This document shows, one piece after another, positions 1 through 5,555 of a stretch of 6,317 nucleotides of DNA (positions are counted from its first letter, which is position 1; every line of letters begins with the position of its first letter). The notes below the pieces were generated by a model. It ran no database searches. It was not told the origin of the DNA and saw nothing but the letters and a program-made list of their open reading frames with translations. The stretch comes from Pseudomonadota bacterium (lineage in GTDB: Bacteria > Desulfobacterota > Desulfobacteria > Desulfobacterales > Desulfobacteraceae), in contig JAHIVS010000457.1 in the NCBI GenBank assembly GCA_018816605.1, positions 1 through 6,317 on the forward strand, read 5' to 3'. A program made the translations under genes and the position numbers.

Positions 1-203
1 CAGGACCCGCACATCAGACATTTGGAGATGAGCTCTTTGAGCAGGGGGGAAGCCTCAAGGGTGCTGTTTTCAAAGGCCTTGATCAGCTGGAGTCTTGCCC
101 TGGGGGAGGCCTGTTCCTCTTTTAATACCTTATAGACAGGACAGGCCCCAAGACACAGGCCGCATTTTCCGCAATTCTTGAGTGGTTTTATGGGGGCGTT
201 CAT
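1..203 (-). CDS. glcF: GlcF-like iron-sulfur subunit of glycolate/D-lactate oxidase (N-terminus only)
   Basis: Only the first 67 codons are inside the window; the 3' end lies beyond base 1. My translation begins MNAPIKPLKNCGKCGLC. It shows a ferredoxin-type 4Fe-4S cluster motif, CxxCxxCxxxCP (Cys11, 14, 17, 21), then a SPRARLQL stretch matching the SPRGR-type segment of GlcF proteins. A second cluster motif begins with CLMCGSC at residue 62 and is cut by the edge. In this family the protein carries two 4Fe-4S clusters followed by CCG-type domains and passes electrons from the flavoprotein GlcD toward the quinone pool or another membrane acceptor. The ATG overlaps the glcD stop codon as ATGA (200-203), indicating translational coupling and a joint complex. 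Assignment to a GlcF/LutA-like Fe-S protein is secure; glycolate versus D-lactate specificity cannot be told. Confidence 0.88.
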   Translation of the reverse strand, partial: MNAPIKPLKNCGKCGLCLGACPVYKVLKEEQASPRARLQLIKAFENSTLEASPLLKELISKCLMCGS

Positions 204-1588
204 ACAAATTTTCCCGGATTTAAGATGCCGGCAGGGTCAATGGCCTGTTTTATCCGGGACATGAGATTGCGACTGTCCTGGTTCATGACCAGGGGCAGGT
301 AGCGGGCCTTGGCAAGGCCGATGCCGTGCTCACCGGACAGGGTGCCGCCCAAATCTGCGGCTGCCGCAAATATCTCATCAAAGGCCTTTTCCACCCGTGA
401 CCATTCTTGGGTATTGTTTCTGTCCGCCGGAATCATGGGGTGCATGTTGCCGTCTCCGGCATGGGCCAGAACCCCGGCCGTAAGGTTGTAACTTTGGGTG
501 ATCTGCTTGATCCTCCGGACCATCTCAGGAACTTGGCTGACCGGCACGGTCACGTCTTCGGACACAATGTCCGGCGCAAGCTTTGCAAACACGCCATAGG
601 CAGATCTCCGGGCTGCCCAGAGCCGCTCCCTGTCGGCATCATTTGACGATTCCTGGATATGGAGGGCATTGTTGGCCTTGAGGCGTTCAATGATTTTGCC
701 CATTTCCCGTTCACAGGCTTCCTTGATACCGTCAATCTCGATGAGCAGGGTGCCTTCTGCCGTGCGGTCCAGGCCCAGACCAAAACTGTCTTCAATGGCA
801 TTGAGGGTGAACCGGTCCATGAGCTCCATGGCAGCCGGCAGGATGCCGGATCCGATAATATCGCTCACGGCCTTTGCCGTGTCATCCAGGTCCCTGAAGG
901 TGACCATGAGGGTTTGAACGCTTTCAGGCTTTGGAACCACTTTCAGGATGGCCCGGGTAACAAGGCCCAGGGTTCCTTCGGACCCGCAGAACAGGGAGGA
1001 CAGTTTGTAACCGGTCACATCCTTTACATTCCTGGAACCAAAGTTGACAATTTCTCCCGAGGCCAGGACCACTTCCATGCCCAGGACATAGTCCATGGTG
1101 ACCCCGTATTTAAGACACCGGGGGCCGCCGGCGTTCTGGGCAATATTGCCGCCGATGGTGGCGATGTTCATGGAGCCGGGATCCGGGGGATAGAAAAACC
1201 CAAAAGGGGCCAGGGCCTTTTGAACCTCCGCATTTATCACCCCCGGCTGGACAATGATGTACCGGTCGGCCGTGTTGACCTCAACGATTTTGTCCATCTT
1301 GGAAAAGCAGAGCACAATCCCGTGGTGGACAGGAACGGATGCACTGCACAGGGAGGTGCCGGCGCCCCTTGCCGTGACGGGTATTTTATGGGCAGAGGCG
1401 ATTTTTAAAATCCGGGACACCTCAACTGCAGTTTCCGGAAAGATTACAGCATGGGGCATGGCCTCTTCCCAGAAAGCGTCATAGGCATAACAGGCCAGTT
1501 CTTCCTTTCGGTCCAAATACCGCTTTTGTGTGACAATATGAACCAGTTGGTTTTTGATCTCATGGGTTATTTGTGTCATGTGAATCAT
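200..1588 (-). CDS. glcD: FAD-binding 2-hydroxyacid oxidase/dehydrogenase, GlcD family
   Basis: This 462-aa flavoprotein is predicted to oxidise a 2-hydroxycarboxylate (glycolate, D-lactate or similar) to the 2-oxoacid. The N-terminal half (about 45-220) is a PCMH-type FAD domain: GAGTSL at 75-80, the PPDPGS loop at 134-139, GGNIAQNAGG at 146-155 and DVTGYKL at 190-196 with SEGTLGL at 203-209. The C-terminal half is the FAD-linked oxidase C domain: ERLWAARR at 321-328, EDVTVP at 344-349, HAGDGNMHP at 376-384 (metal or substrate-binding histidines in this family), SGEHGIG at 418-424 and DPAGILNPGK at 451-460. It is slightly shorter than E. coli GlcD (499 aa) but appears complete. ATG at 1588 is used; an alternative ATG three codons later is possible, and neither has a strong Shine-Dalgarno sequence. 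It lies 31 bp after dctM and overlaps glcF by 4 bp. No glcE is seen between glcD and glcF, so this is the two-subunit arrangement. Residues 81-84 (CSAS) depart from the usual glycine-rich SGGA-like loop. Confidence 0.93.
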   Translation of the reverse strand: MIHMTQITHEIKNQLVHIVTQKRYLDRKEELACYAYDAFWEEAMPHAVIFPETAVEVSRILKIASAHKIPVTARGAGTSLCSASVPVHHGIVLCFSKMDKIVEVNTADRYIIVQPGVINAEVQKALAPFGFFYPPDPGSMNIATIGGNIAQNAGGPRCLKYGVTMDYVLGMEVVLASGEIVNFGSRNVKDVTGYKLSSLFCGSEGTLGLVTRAILKVVPKPESVQTLMVTFRDLDDTAKAVSDIIGSGILPAAMELMDRFTLNAIEDSFGLGLDRTAEGTLLIEIDGIKEACEREMGKIIERLKANNALHIQESSNDADRERLWAARRSAYGVFAKLAPDIVSEDVTVPVSQVPEMVRRIKQITQSYNLTAGVLAHAGDGNMHPMIPADRNNTQEWSRVEKAFDEIFAAAADLGGTLSGEHGIGLAKARYLPLVMNQDSRNLMSRIKQAIDPAGILNPGKFV

Positions 1589-1619
1589 CGCTTTTATTTT
1601 AAGTGTTGGGTCAGACTGT

Positions 1620-2894
1620 CTATAATAGCCATCTGGGCAGTGCCAGTGCGATCCAGGGGATATAGGTCACCAGCATGAGGCACAACAGCATGATGACCAG
1701 AAAAGGCGCCACCCCCCTGGCAATCTTTACAAGGGGCTGTCGGGTAATGCCCGATGCGACGAAGAGATTGAGCCCAAAGGGCGGGGTCAGCATGCCCATC
1801 TGGATGTTGAGCACCATGACGATGCCAAAGTGGACCAGGTCAATGCCGTACCGGTTCAGGGTCTCTAGAAACAAAGGCGCCAGGATCAGCATGGCAGATA
1901 CATCGTCCATGAAACATCCCAGGATGATAAATAAAATATTCACTGTGAGCAGAAACATCCAGGGGCTGTGGATATGCCGAATAATGATTTCGGCCAGGTG
2001 GTGGGGAATCTGTTCAGCCGTCAGAAGCCAGATAAAGGTCATGGCGCAGGACAGGATAAAGAGAAGGCAGGCGGACAGGACTGCGGCATCCCTGCAGATT
2101 TCGGTGATATCCGTCCATTTGAATTCCTTGTAAACACACATTTCAACAAACAGGGCGTAGATCACGGACACGGCAGCCGCTTCCGTGGGGGTGAAAATGC
2201 CCGAATAGATGCCGCCCAGGACGATAAAAGGAAGCAATAATGCCCAGATCCCTTCCCTGGCCGTGCGGATCAGTTGGGACAGGGAAGCATGGGTTTCAAT
2301 GCGCCAATCGTTTTTTTTCGCAATGAAAAAGGTGTAGACCATGAGGCAAAAGCCGATGAGCAGTCCGGGCAAAATTCCTGCCATGAACATCTGGGCCACC
2401 GAGACATTCATGACCATGCAATAGAGGATCATGGGAATGGAGGGCGGGATGACAATGCCCAATGACCCGGATACCGTGATCAGGCCAAGTGAAAAGCGTT
2501 CCCCATACCCCGCCTTGATCAGGGCCGGGATCATGATGGAGCCGATGGCCACCACCGTGGCAGGGGAAGAACCTGAAATGGCGGCAAAAAAGATGCAGGC
2601 CAGGATTCCTGCCATGGCCAGGCCGCCGGGAAACCACCCCACCAGGGCATTGACAAAGGCAATCAGTTTTCTGGCAATCCCGCCCCGGGTCATGATGGAC
2701 CCGGCCAGGATGAAAAAAGGGATGGCAAGGAGCACAAAATTGTCCAGGGCATTGAACAGCTGCTGGGAAATGATTTGCAAAGGGGTGGAGGAAAAAAAGA
2801 CCAGAGAGATCATGGTGGTGACCCCCAGGATCACGGCAATGGGTACGCCTAAAAAAAGCAGCAGGGCAAAGCTTGTGCAGATGGTCAGTATCAC
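1620..2894 (-). CDS. dctM: TRAP transporter large permease subunit, DctM family
   Basis: This 424-aa, extremely hydrophobic integral membrane protein is the transport channel of a tripartite ATP-independent periplasmic (TRAP) carrier, which couples substrate entry to a Na+ or H+ gradient. Its length matches the family (about 425 aa), and more than ten membrane segments are visible. Family signatures are AISGSSPATVVAIGS at 105-119, LGIVIPPSIPMILY at 145-158, FTPTEAAAVSVIYA at 234-247, GCFMDDVSAMLI at 326-337 and MGMLTPPFGLNLF at 367-379. Translation starts with GTG directly after the dctQ stop codon (TAG at 2895-2897). A strong Shine-Dalgarno, GGAGGTG, lies at 2901-2907 inside the last dctQ codons, six bases from the GTG. 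This arrangement implies tight translational coupling to dctQ. The subtype (C4-dicarboxylate, 2-hydroxyacid or other) cannot be assigned from this subunit. Confidence 0.96.
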   Translation of the reverse strand: MILTICTSFALLLFLGVPIAVILGVTTMISLVFFSSTPLQIISQQLFNALDNFVLLAIPFFILAGSIMTRGGIARKLIAFVNALVGWFPGGLAMAGILACIFFAAISGSSPATVVAIGSIMIPALIKAGYGERFSLGLITVSGSLGIVIPPSIPMILYCMVMNVSVAQMFMAGILPGLLIGFCLMVYTFFIAKKNDWRIETHASLSQLIRTAREGIWALLLPFIVLGGIYSGIFTPTEAAAVSVIYALFVEMCVYKEFKWTDITEICRDAAVLSACLLFILSCAMTFIWLLTAEQIPHHLAEIIIRHIHSPWMFLLTVNILFIILGCFMDDVSAMLILAPLFLETLNRYGIDLVHFGIVMVLNIQMGMLTPPFGLNLFVASGITRQPLVKIARGVAPFLVIMLLCLMLVTYIPWIALALPRWLL

Positions 2895-3389
2895 CTATAT
2901 CACCTCCGGTGTGTGCGGGGATATTTTTTTGGCAAATCCCAGGGCTTTGATCAAAAATCGGATTCCCATGAATCCAGAGAAAACAGGGACCGGCAGATAG
3001 GCAACGTACATGGGGATCTGCATGGTGGGGGAGGTGGTTCCATACCCGTGCATCCTTGCCACAAGGTGCCAGGAATACCAGGCCACGACAAAAAAGAACA
3101 GGGCCGACAGACAGGCGGTAAAAAGCTTGGTCAGTTGCTGCCAGGGATGCTTCAGGTGGGATACGATCAGATCCATGGTAAAATGGGTGCCGGTCTTAAC
3201 GCCCAGACTGGCCCCGAGAAAGGCGATTAAAACCCCGAGATATCTTCCCAGCTCTTCAAACCAGGTAAAGCTGTAATTAAACAGGTACCGGCTGATGACC
3301 TGGATAAATCCGATAAGGGCAAGACCCAGGATGGTCCATACCAGGGTCAGGTTTTCAATCCGGTCGATGATGTCATAGATCCGCTGCAA
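2895..3389 (-). CDS. dctQ: TRAP transporter small permease subunit, DctQ family
   Basis: This small membrane partner of DctM is 164 aa from the start chosen here, with four predicted membrane segments (about 14-35, 50-66, 86-110 and 128-150). The DctQ pattern is clear: ISRYLFNYSFTWFEELGRY at 32-50, GASLGVKTGTHFTMD at 59-73. The reading frame extends to a TTG at 3419, adding a polar, proline-rich ten-residue head (MACPPGGDLH) that overlaps a hairpin. I prefer the inner TTG at 3387-3389 because GGGGGAG (3398-3404) stands eight bases before it and the protein then begins MQRIYDIIDRIE, as is usual for DctQ. No ATG is available near either site. It abuts dctM and lies 87 bp after dctP. Function is secure; the exact start is probable only. 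Confidence 0.88.
   Translation of the reverse strand: MQRIYDIIDRIENLTLVWTILGLALIGFIQVISRYLFNYSFTWFEELGRYLGVLIAFLGASLGVKTGTHFTMDLIVSHLKHPWQQLTKLFTACLSALFFFVVAWYSWHLVARMHGYGTTSPTMQIPMYVAYLPVPVFSGFMGIRFLIKALGFAKKISPHTPEVI
2901..2907 (-). promoter_or_regulatory. Strong Shine-Dalgarno for dctM GTG start, inside dctQ
   Basis: GGAGGTG on the minus strand falls within the final codons of dctQ, six bases before the GTG initiation codon of dctM. It fixes this unusual start and couples the two permease subunits. Confidence 0.75.
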
Positions 3390-3397
3390 GTGTAAGT

Positions 3398-3404
3398 CTC
3401 CCCC
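3398..3404 (-). promoter_or_regulatory. Ribosome binding site deciding the dctQ TTG start
   Basis: GGGGGAG on the minus strand lies eight bases ahead of the TTG at 3387-3389. It supports that codon over the upstream TTG at 3419. It is preceded by a CCCCC run (3410-3406) separated from the G run by a single base, so the site could be hidden by local pairing. Confidence 0.55.
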
Positions 3405-3407
3405 AGG

Positions 3408-3443
3408 GGGACAGGCCAAAAAAATGTTTATCGGGCCTGTCCC
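3408..3443 (-). promoter_or_regulatory. Intergenic hairpin between dctP and dctQ
   Basis: In the operon transcript, GGGACAGGCC (3443-3434) pairs perfectly with GGCCTGTCCC (3417-3408) around a 16-nt AU-rich loop. The 3' arm is followed by CCTGGGGGAG rather than a U tract, so it is not a classical full terminator. A likely role is 3'-end protection of dctP mRNA or partial attenuation, lowering dctQM expression relative to the binding protein. Similar stem-loops sit behind binding-protein genes in other transport operons. The 3' arm also adjoins the dctQ ribosome binding site. Confidence 0.6.
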
Positions 3444-3476
3444 TTTTGTGTTAATCCGACGATTTTAATTGCATGG

Positions 3477-4511
3477 TTATTGCTGGTGGGCCTTGATGCT
3501 TTCCAGCATGAAATCAAAGATGTCATTGCCTATTTTTTCACGGTACTTGTTCCATACCGGGGTCATGGCAATTCTGAAAGCCTCCCGCTCTTCCGGGGTC
3601 AGGTCAATGATATCGATCCCATTGTCTTTGGCAAATTGTGCAATGGAAATATTGGTTTTGGGCAATGCATCATGGAGGCCTGCATTGACAGTTCGGTTGG
3701 TGTCAATGGCTATTTTTGAGGCGTCCCGGAAAATTTGTTTTTCCGCATCTGACAAACTTTCCCAATAATCTGTTCCCACAACGATGATGCATTCGGTGAG
3801 GCAGTGCTGGGTCCGGGTCACAAATTTGGTTACTTCGGTGAATTTCATGAGAACCGAGGTCAGAATGGGGTTTTCCTGGGCATCAATCACGCCGGTCTGG
3901 AGGGCATTATAGGTTTCCGGAAAGGGAATGGCCACCGGAGAGGCGCCCAGCTGCTTAAAGGTGTCCAGGTATACCGGAGAGTTCATGACCCTGACCTTCA
4001 GGCCCTTGATGTCTTCAGGGGTGCGGACGGGGCGTTTGTTGTTGGTAAAATCCCGGATTTCGTTTTCCGTCCAGCCAATGGCCACAAAGCCCTTTTGGGG
4101 GAAATAGGAAAAAATTTTTTCCTGGACCTTGGGATCATCCAGGGTGGCGTAGGCGGTTTTCCGGTCCGGGAAAATAAAGGGCATGTCCAGAATGGCACAC
4201 TGGGGAACAAAGTTCTGGAGCACGGCAGTGGTAATGGATGCTATCTGAAGGGTGCCGGACTGGACCTGTTCGGCCATGGAGCGTTCCGCCCCCAGCTGAC
4301 CTGCAGGAAAGGTGGCAATGTCGATTTTGCCATTTGTTTTTTCCTTTACATAGGCGGCAAAGGCATCAACTCCCTTTGCCTGTCCATGGAAGGGGGGGGC
4401 CACATGGCCGAATTTTATTGTGTCGGCAAATGCGGGCAGGGTAAATCCGGCAGTCAAAAGGACCACCATACAGATAAGTGAACTTGTTTTTCTAAACATG
4501 TTTTTTCCCAT
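3477..4511 (-). CDS. dctP: TRAP transporter periplasmic solute-binding protein, DctP family
   Basis: This 344-aa substrate-binding protein of the TRAP system captures a carboxylate in the periplasm and delivers it to DctQM. A Sec signal peptide is visible: MGKNMFRK basic start, hydrophobic core SLICMVVLLTAGFTL, and an AFA cleavage site after residue 29 leaving DTIKFGH. The DctP core follows: FPAGQLG at 68-74, the RPVRTPEDIKGLKVRV segment at 160-175 with the conserved Arg174 that normally binds the substrate carboxylate, and IPFPETYNALQTGVIDAQEN at 195-214. The length is typical. The ATG at 4511 is supported by AAGGAGAGG at 4518-4526; a second in-frame ATG at residue 5 is less well placed. It is first in the operon, consistent with the binding protein being needed in excess. 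Oddities are a C8 run encoding residues near 38-40 and cysteines at 105, 237 and 241 in the mature protein. The neighbouring glcDF suggests a 2-hydroxy acid ligand (inference). Confidence 0.95.
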   Translation of the reverse strand: MGKNMFRKTSSLICMVVLLTAGFTLPAFADTIKFGHVAPPFHGQAKGVDAFAAYVKEKTNGKIDIATFPAGQLGAERSMAEQVQSGTLQIASITTAVLQNFVPQCAILDMPFIFPDRKTAYATLDDPKVQEKIFSYFPQKGFVAIGWTENEIRDFTNNKRPVRTPEDIKGLKVRVMNSPVYLDTFKQLGASPVAIPFPETYNALQTGVIDAQENPILTSVLMKFTEVTKFVTRTQHCLTECIIVVGTDYWESLSDAEKQIFRDASKIAIDTNRTVNAGLHDALPKTNISIAQFAKDNGIDIIDLTPEEREAFRIAMTPVWNKYREKIGNDIFDFMLESIKAHQQ

Positions 4512-4573
4512 TTTTTACCTCTCCTTACGTTTAAAGTATCGGCCACGTGCTTTGGAATGAATAACCTGTGAAT

Positions 4574-4602
4574 TGGATAACCCACTGTTTTCTATTTGTC
4601 AA
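4574..4602 (-). promoter_or_regulatory. Candidate sigma70-type promoter of the dctPQM-glcDF operon
   Basis: On the minus strand a perfect TTGACA (4602-4597) is followed, after 17 bases, by TATCCA (4579-4574). The -10 is weak, with three of six consensus bases. Transcription would start near 4567, giving a leader of about 55 nt before dctP. Two TCAAYTTG half-sites 11 bp apart on the plus strand (4599-4606 and 4610-4617) overlap or flank the -35, which could mark a regulator site. The prediction comes from pattern matching only. Confidence 0.4.
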
Positions 4603-4630
4603 CTTGATTTCAATTTGTTCGGAAAGGGGT

Positions 4631-4651
4631 GTTAAAATTAATTGTTTTAAC
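4631..4651. promoter_or_regulatory. 7-7-7 inverted repeat, operator-like
   Basis: GTTAAAA and TTTTAAC are perfect inverted arms around the 7-bp spacer TTAATTG. The dyad lies about 30 bp upstream of the candidate -35 of the dctP promoter, in the divergent region, as expected for an activator or repressor site. AT-rich dyads also arise by chance, and no cognate regulator gene is visible in the window. Confidence 0.35.
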
Positions 4652-4865
4652 TATTTATTCTAAGGTCTGAGTTTTGCTTATTATTATGGTAAAATATTTT
4701 TGTGTATTCATCTCTTTGTGAAAACGCCTGCCTGATTGTTTTGTCCTTTTTGTTTTCATAATAGGAAACTTTTAAGGAAGGCCCCACGTTGAGTCCCAAG
4801 GTTTTCCTTGACCCTGGGGGTTAAATCCATTAATCGAAGGTTAGATATTTAATGAGGAGCAGTCC

Positions 4866-5537
4866 ATGATTCCCTGGAAGGAGATCGACCGGGCCAAGGT
4901 ACCGGGTGATGAAGGCGAGGTAACATTGATGGTGCGGGCCCTGGAATTTTCCATCCGGACAGCAGGGACAGAGCTGATGAACAGCCGCATCCATGGCTCT
5001 GAAGATGCACTGGCCCAGCTTACCTGCAGCCGGCTGAATCCAAAAAATAAGTGGGAGATTCTCATCGGGGGCTTGGGTATGGGCTACACCCTGGCTGCGG
5101 CCCTGGAACAATCCGGACCGGATACACACATACTGGTATCTGAACTGATTCCGGCAGTGGTCAGGTGGAACCGGGAACATCTGGGGCACCTTTCGGGTAT
5201 GCCCCTGGATGATCCCCGGGTGAGTGTGGAAGAAGAAGATGTGGTAAAAATCATTTGTCATAAGAAATCAGCCTGGGATGCAATCGTGCTGGATGTGGAC
5301 AACGGACCTGCCGGGCTTACCCGGAAAGCCAATGACCGTCTCTATGGACTCTCGGGTCTGAAATCCTCTTTTGATGCCCTTAGACCGGGCGGCATCCTGG
5401 CGGTCTGGTCCTCGGGCGCTGACCCGGCGTTTACCCGGCGCCTGACCCTTGCCGGGTTTAAGACCGAAACTGTCTGTGTGAGAGCCCGGAAATCGGGAAA
5501 AGGCAGCCGGCACACCATCTGGCTTGGGAAAAAATGA
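4866..5537 (+). CDS. Spermidine synthase-like protein (class I methyltransferase fold)
   Basis: This 223-aa soluble protein has a Rossmann-type nucleotide-binding core seen in polyamine synthases and SAM-dependent methyltransferases. The glycine-rich loop IGGLGMGYTLAAAL is at 67-80, followed by a strand ending in an acidic residue (VSEL, Glu93) that would bind the ribose of SAM or decarboxylated SAM. The DDPRVSVEEEDVV segment at 115-127 also fits. WDAIVLDVDNGPAGL (137-151) corresponds to the catalytic DSxDPxGPA region of spermidine synthases, and LRPGGILAVWSS (172-183) is the usual strand after the active site. The N-terminal beta domain typical of SpeE is shorter and poorly matched, and the family is below the usual length of about 280-300 aa. 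No SAM decarboxylase gene is nearby. The ATG has a strong GAGGAG site six bases upstream. The fold is well supported; polyamine synthesis is not, and a methyltransferase or another aminopropyl transfer is equally possible. Confidence 0.8.
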   Translation: MIPWKEIDRAKVPGDEGEVTLMVRALEFSIRTAGTELMNSRIHGSEDALAQLTCSRLNPKNKWEILIGGLGMGYTLAAALEQSGPDTHILVSELIPAVVRWNREHLGHLSGMPLDDPRVSVEEEDVVKIICHKKSAWDAIVLDVDNGPAGLTRKANDRLYGLSGLKSSFDALRPGGILAVWSSGADPAFTRRLTLAGFKTETVCVRARKSGKGSRHTIWLGKK

Positions 5538-5555
5538 CTTCCGGGAATCCGGAAG
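5538..5555 (+). terminator. Candidate terminator hairpin after the spermidine-synthase-like gene
   Basis: CTTCCGG-GAAT-CCGGAAG begins at the base after the TGA stop codon and forms a perfect 7-bp stem with a 4-nt loop. The plus-strand continuation is ATTAAGATCT, not a real T tract, so rightward termination would be weak. Read leftward, the hairpin is followed by TCATTTTTT, a better terminator shape, but no minus-strand gene lies upstream of it. Confidence 0.4.

Larger units (their letters stand above)
4512..4865. other. Divergent intergenic region between dctP and the spermidine-synthase-like gene
   Basis: This 354-bp AT-rich stretch has no supportable gene on either strand. It holds the dctP ribosome binding site (4518-4526), the candidate dctP promoter and the 7-7-7 dyad listed separately. 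On the side facing the plus-strand gene it has a small hairpin CAAGG-TTTT-CCTTG (4797-4810), an inverted repeat CATTAA/TTAATG (4828-4833 and 4849-4854) and a strong GAGGAG ribosome binding site (4854-4859). I could not find a convincing -35/-10 pair for the plus-strand gene. The sequence matches no riboswitch that I recognise. Confidence 0.6.

Noticed and set aside
659..1408. 249-codon open frame on the plus strand, antisense to glcD
   Set aside because: It lies wholly opposite a gene with unmistakable family motifs, its protein is a low-information Gly/His-rich sequence with no recognisable domain, and it has no credible ribosome binding site.
3804..4481. 225-codon open frame on the plus strand, antisense to dctP
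   Set aside because: It mirrors the dctP codons, has no family resemblance, and exists because the real gene rarely uses codons that read as stops on the other strand.
4538..4560. Possible sigma54 promoter around GGCCACGTGCTTTGG
   Set aside because: The required GG-N10-GC spacing is not met on either strand.
4797..4810. CAAGG-TTTT-CCTTG hairpin as a riboswitch or terminator before the plus-strand gene
   Set aside because: It is a short isolated stem with no U tract and no recognisable aptamer around it.
4830..5261. 143-codon open frame on the minus strand opposite the spermidine-synthase-like gene
   Set aside because: The sense gene has a strong ribosome binding site and SAM-fold motifs; the antisense product is His/Cys/Pro-rich without domain structure.
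4854..5537. MnmC-like or tRNA-modification assignment for the spermidine-synthase-like gene
   Set aside because: The shared Rossmann core is not enough, and the sequence pattern around LRPGGILAVWSS fits the spermidine-synthase-like group better.
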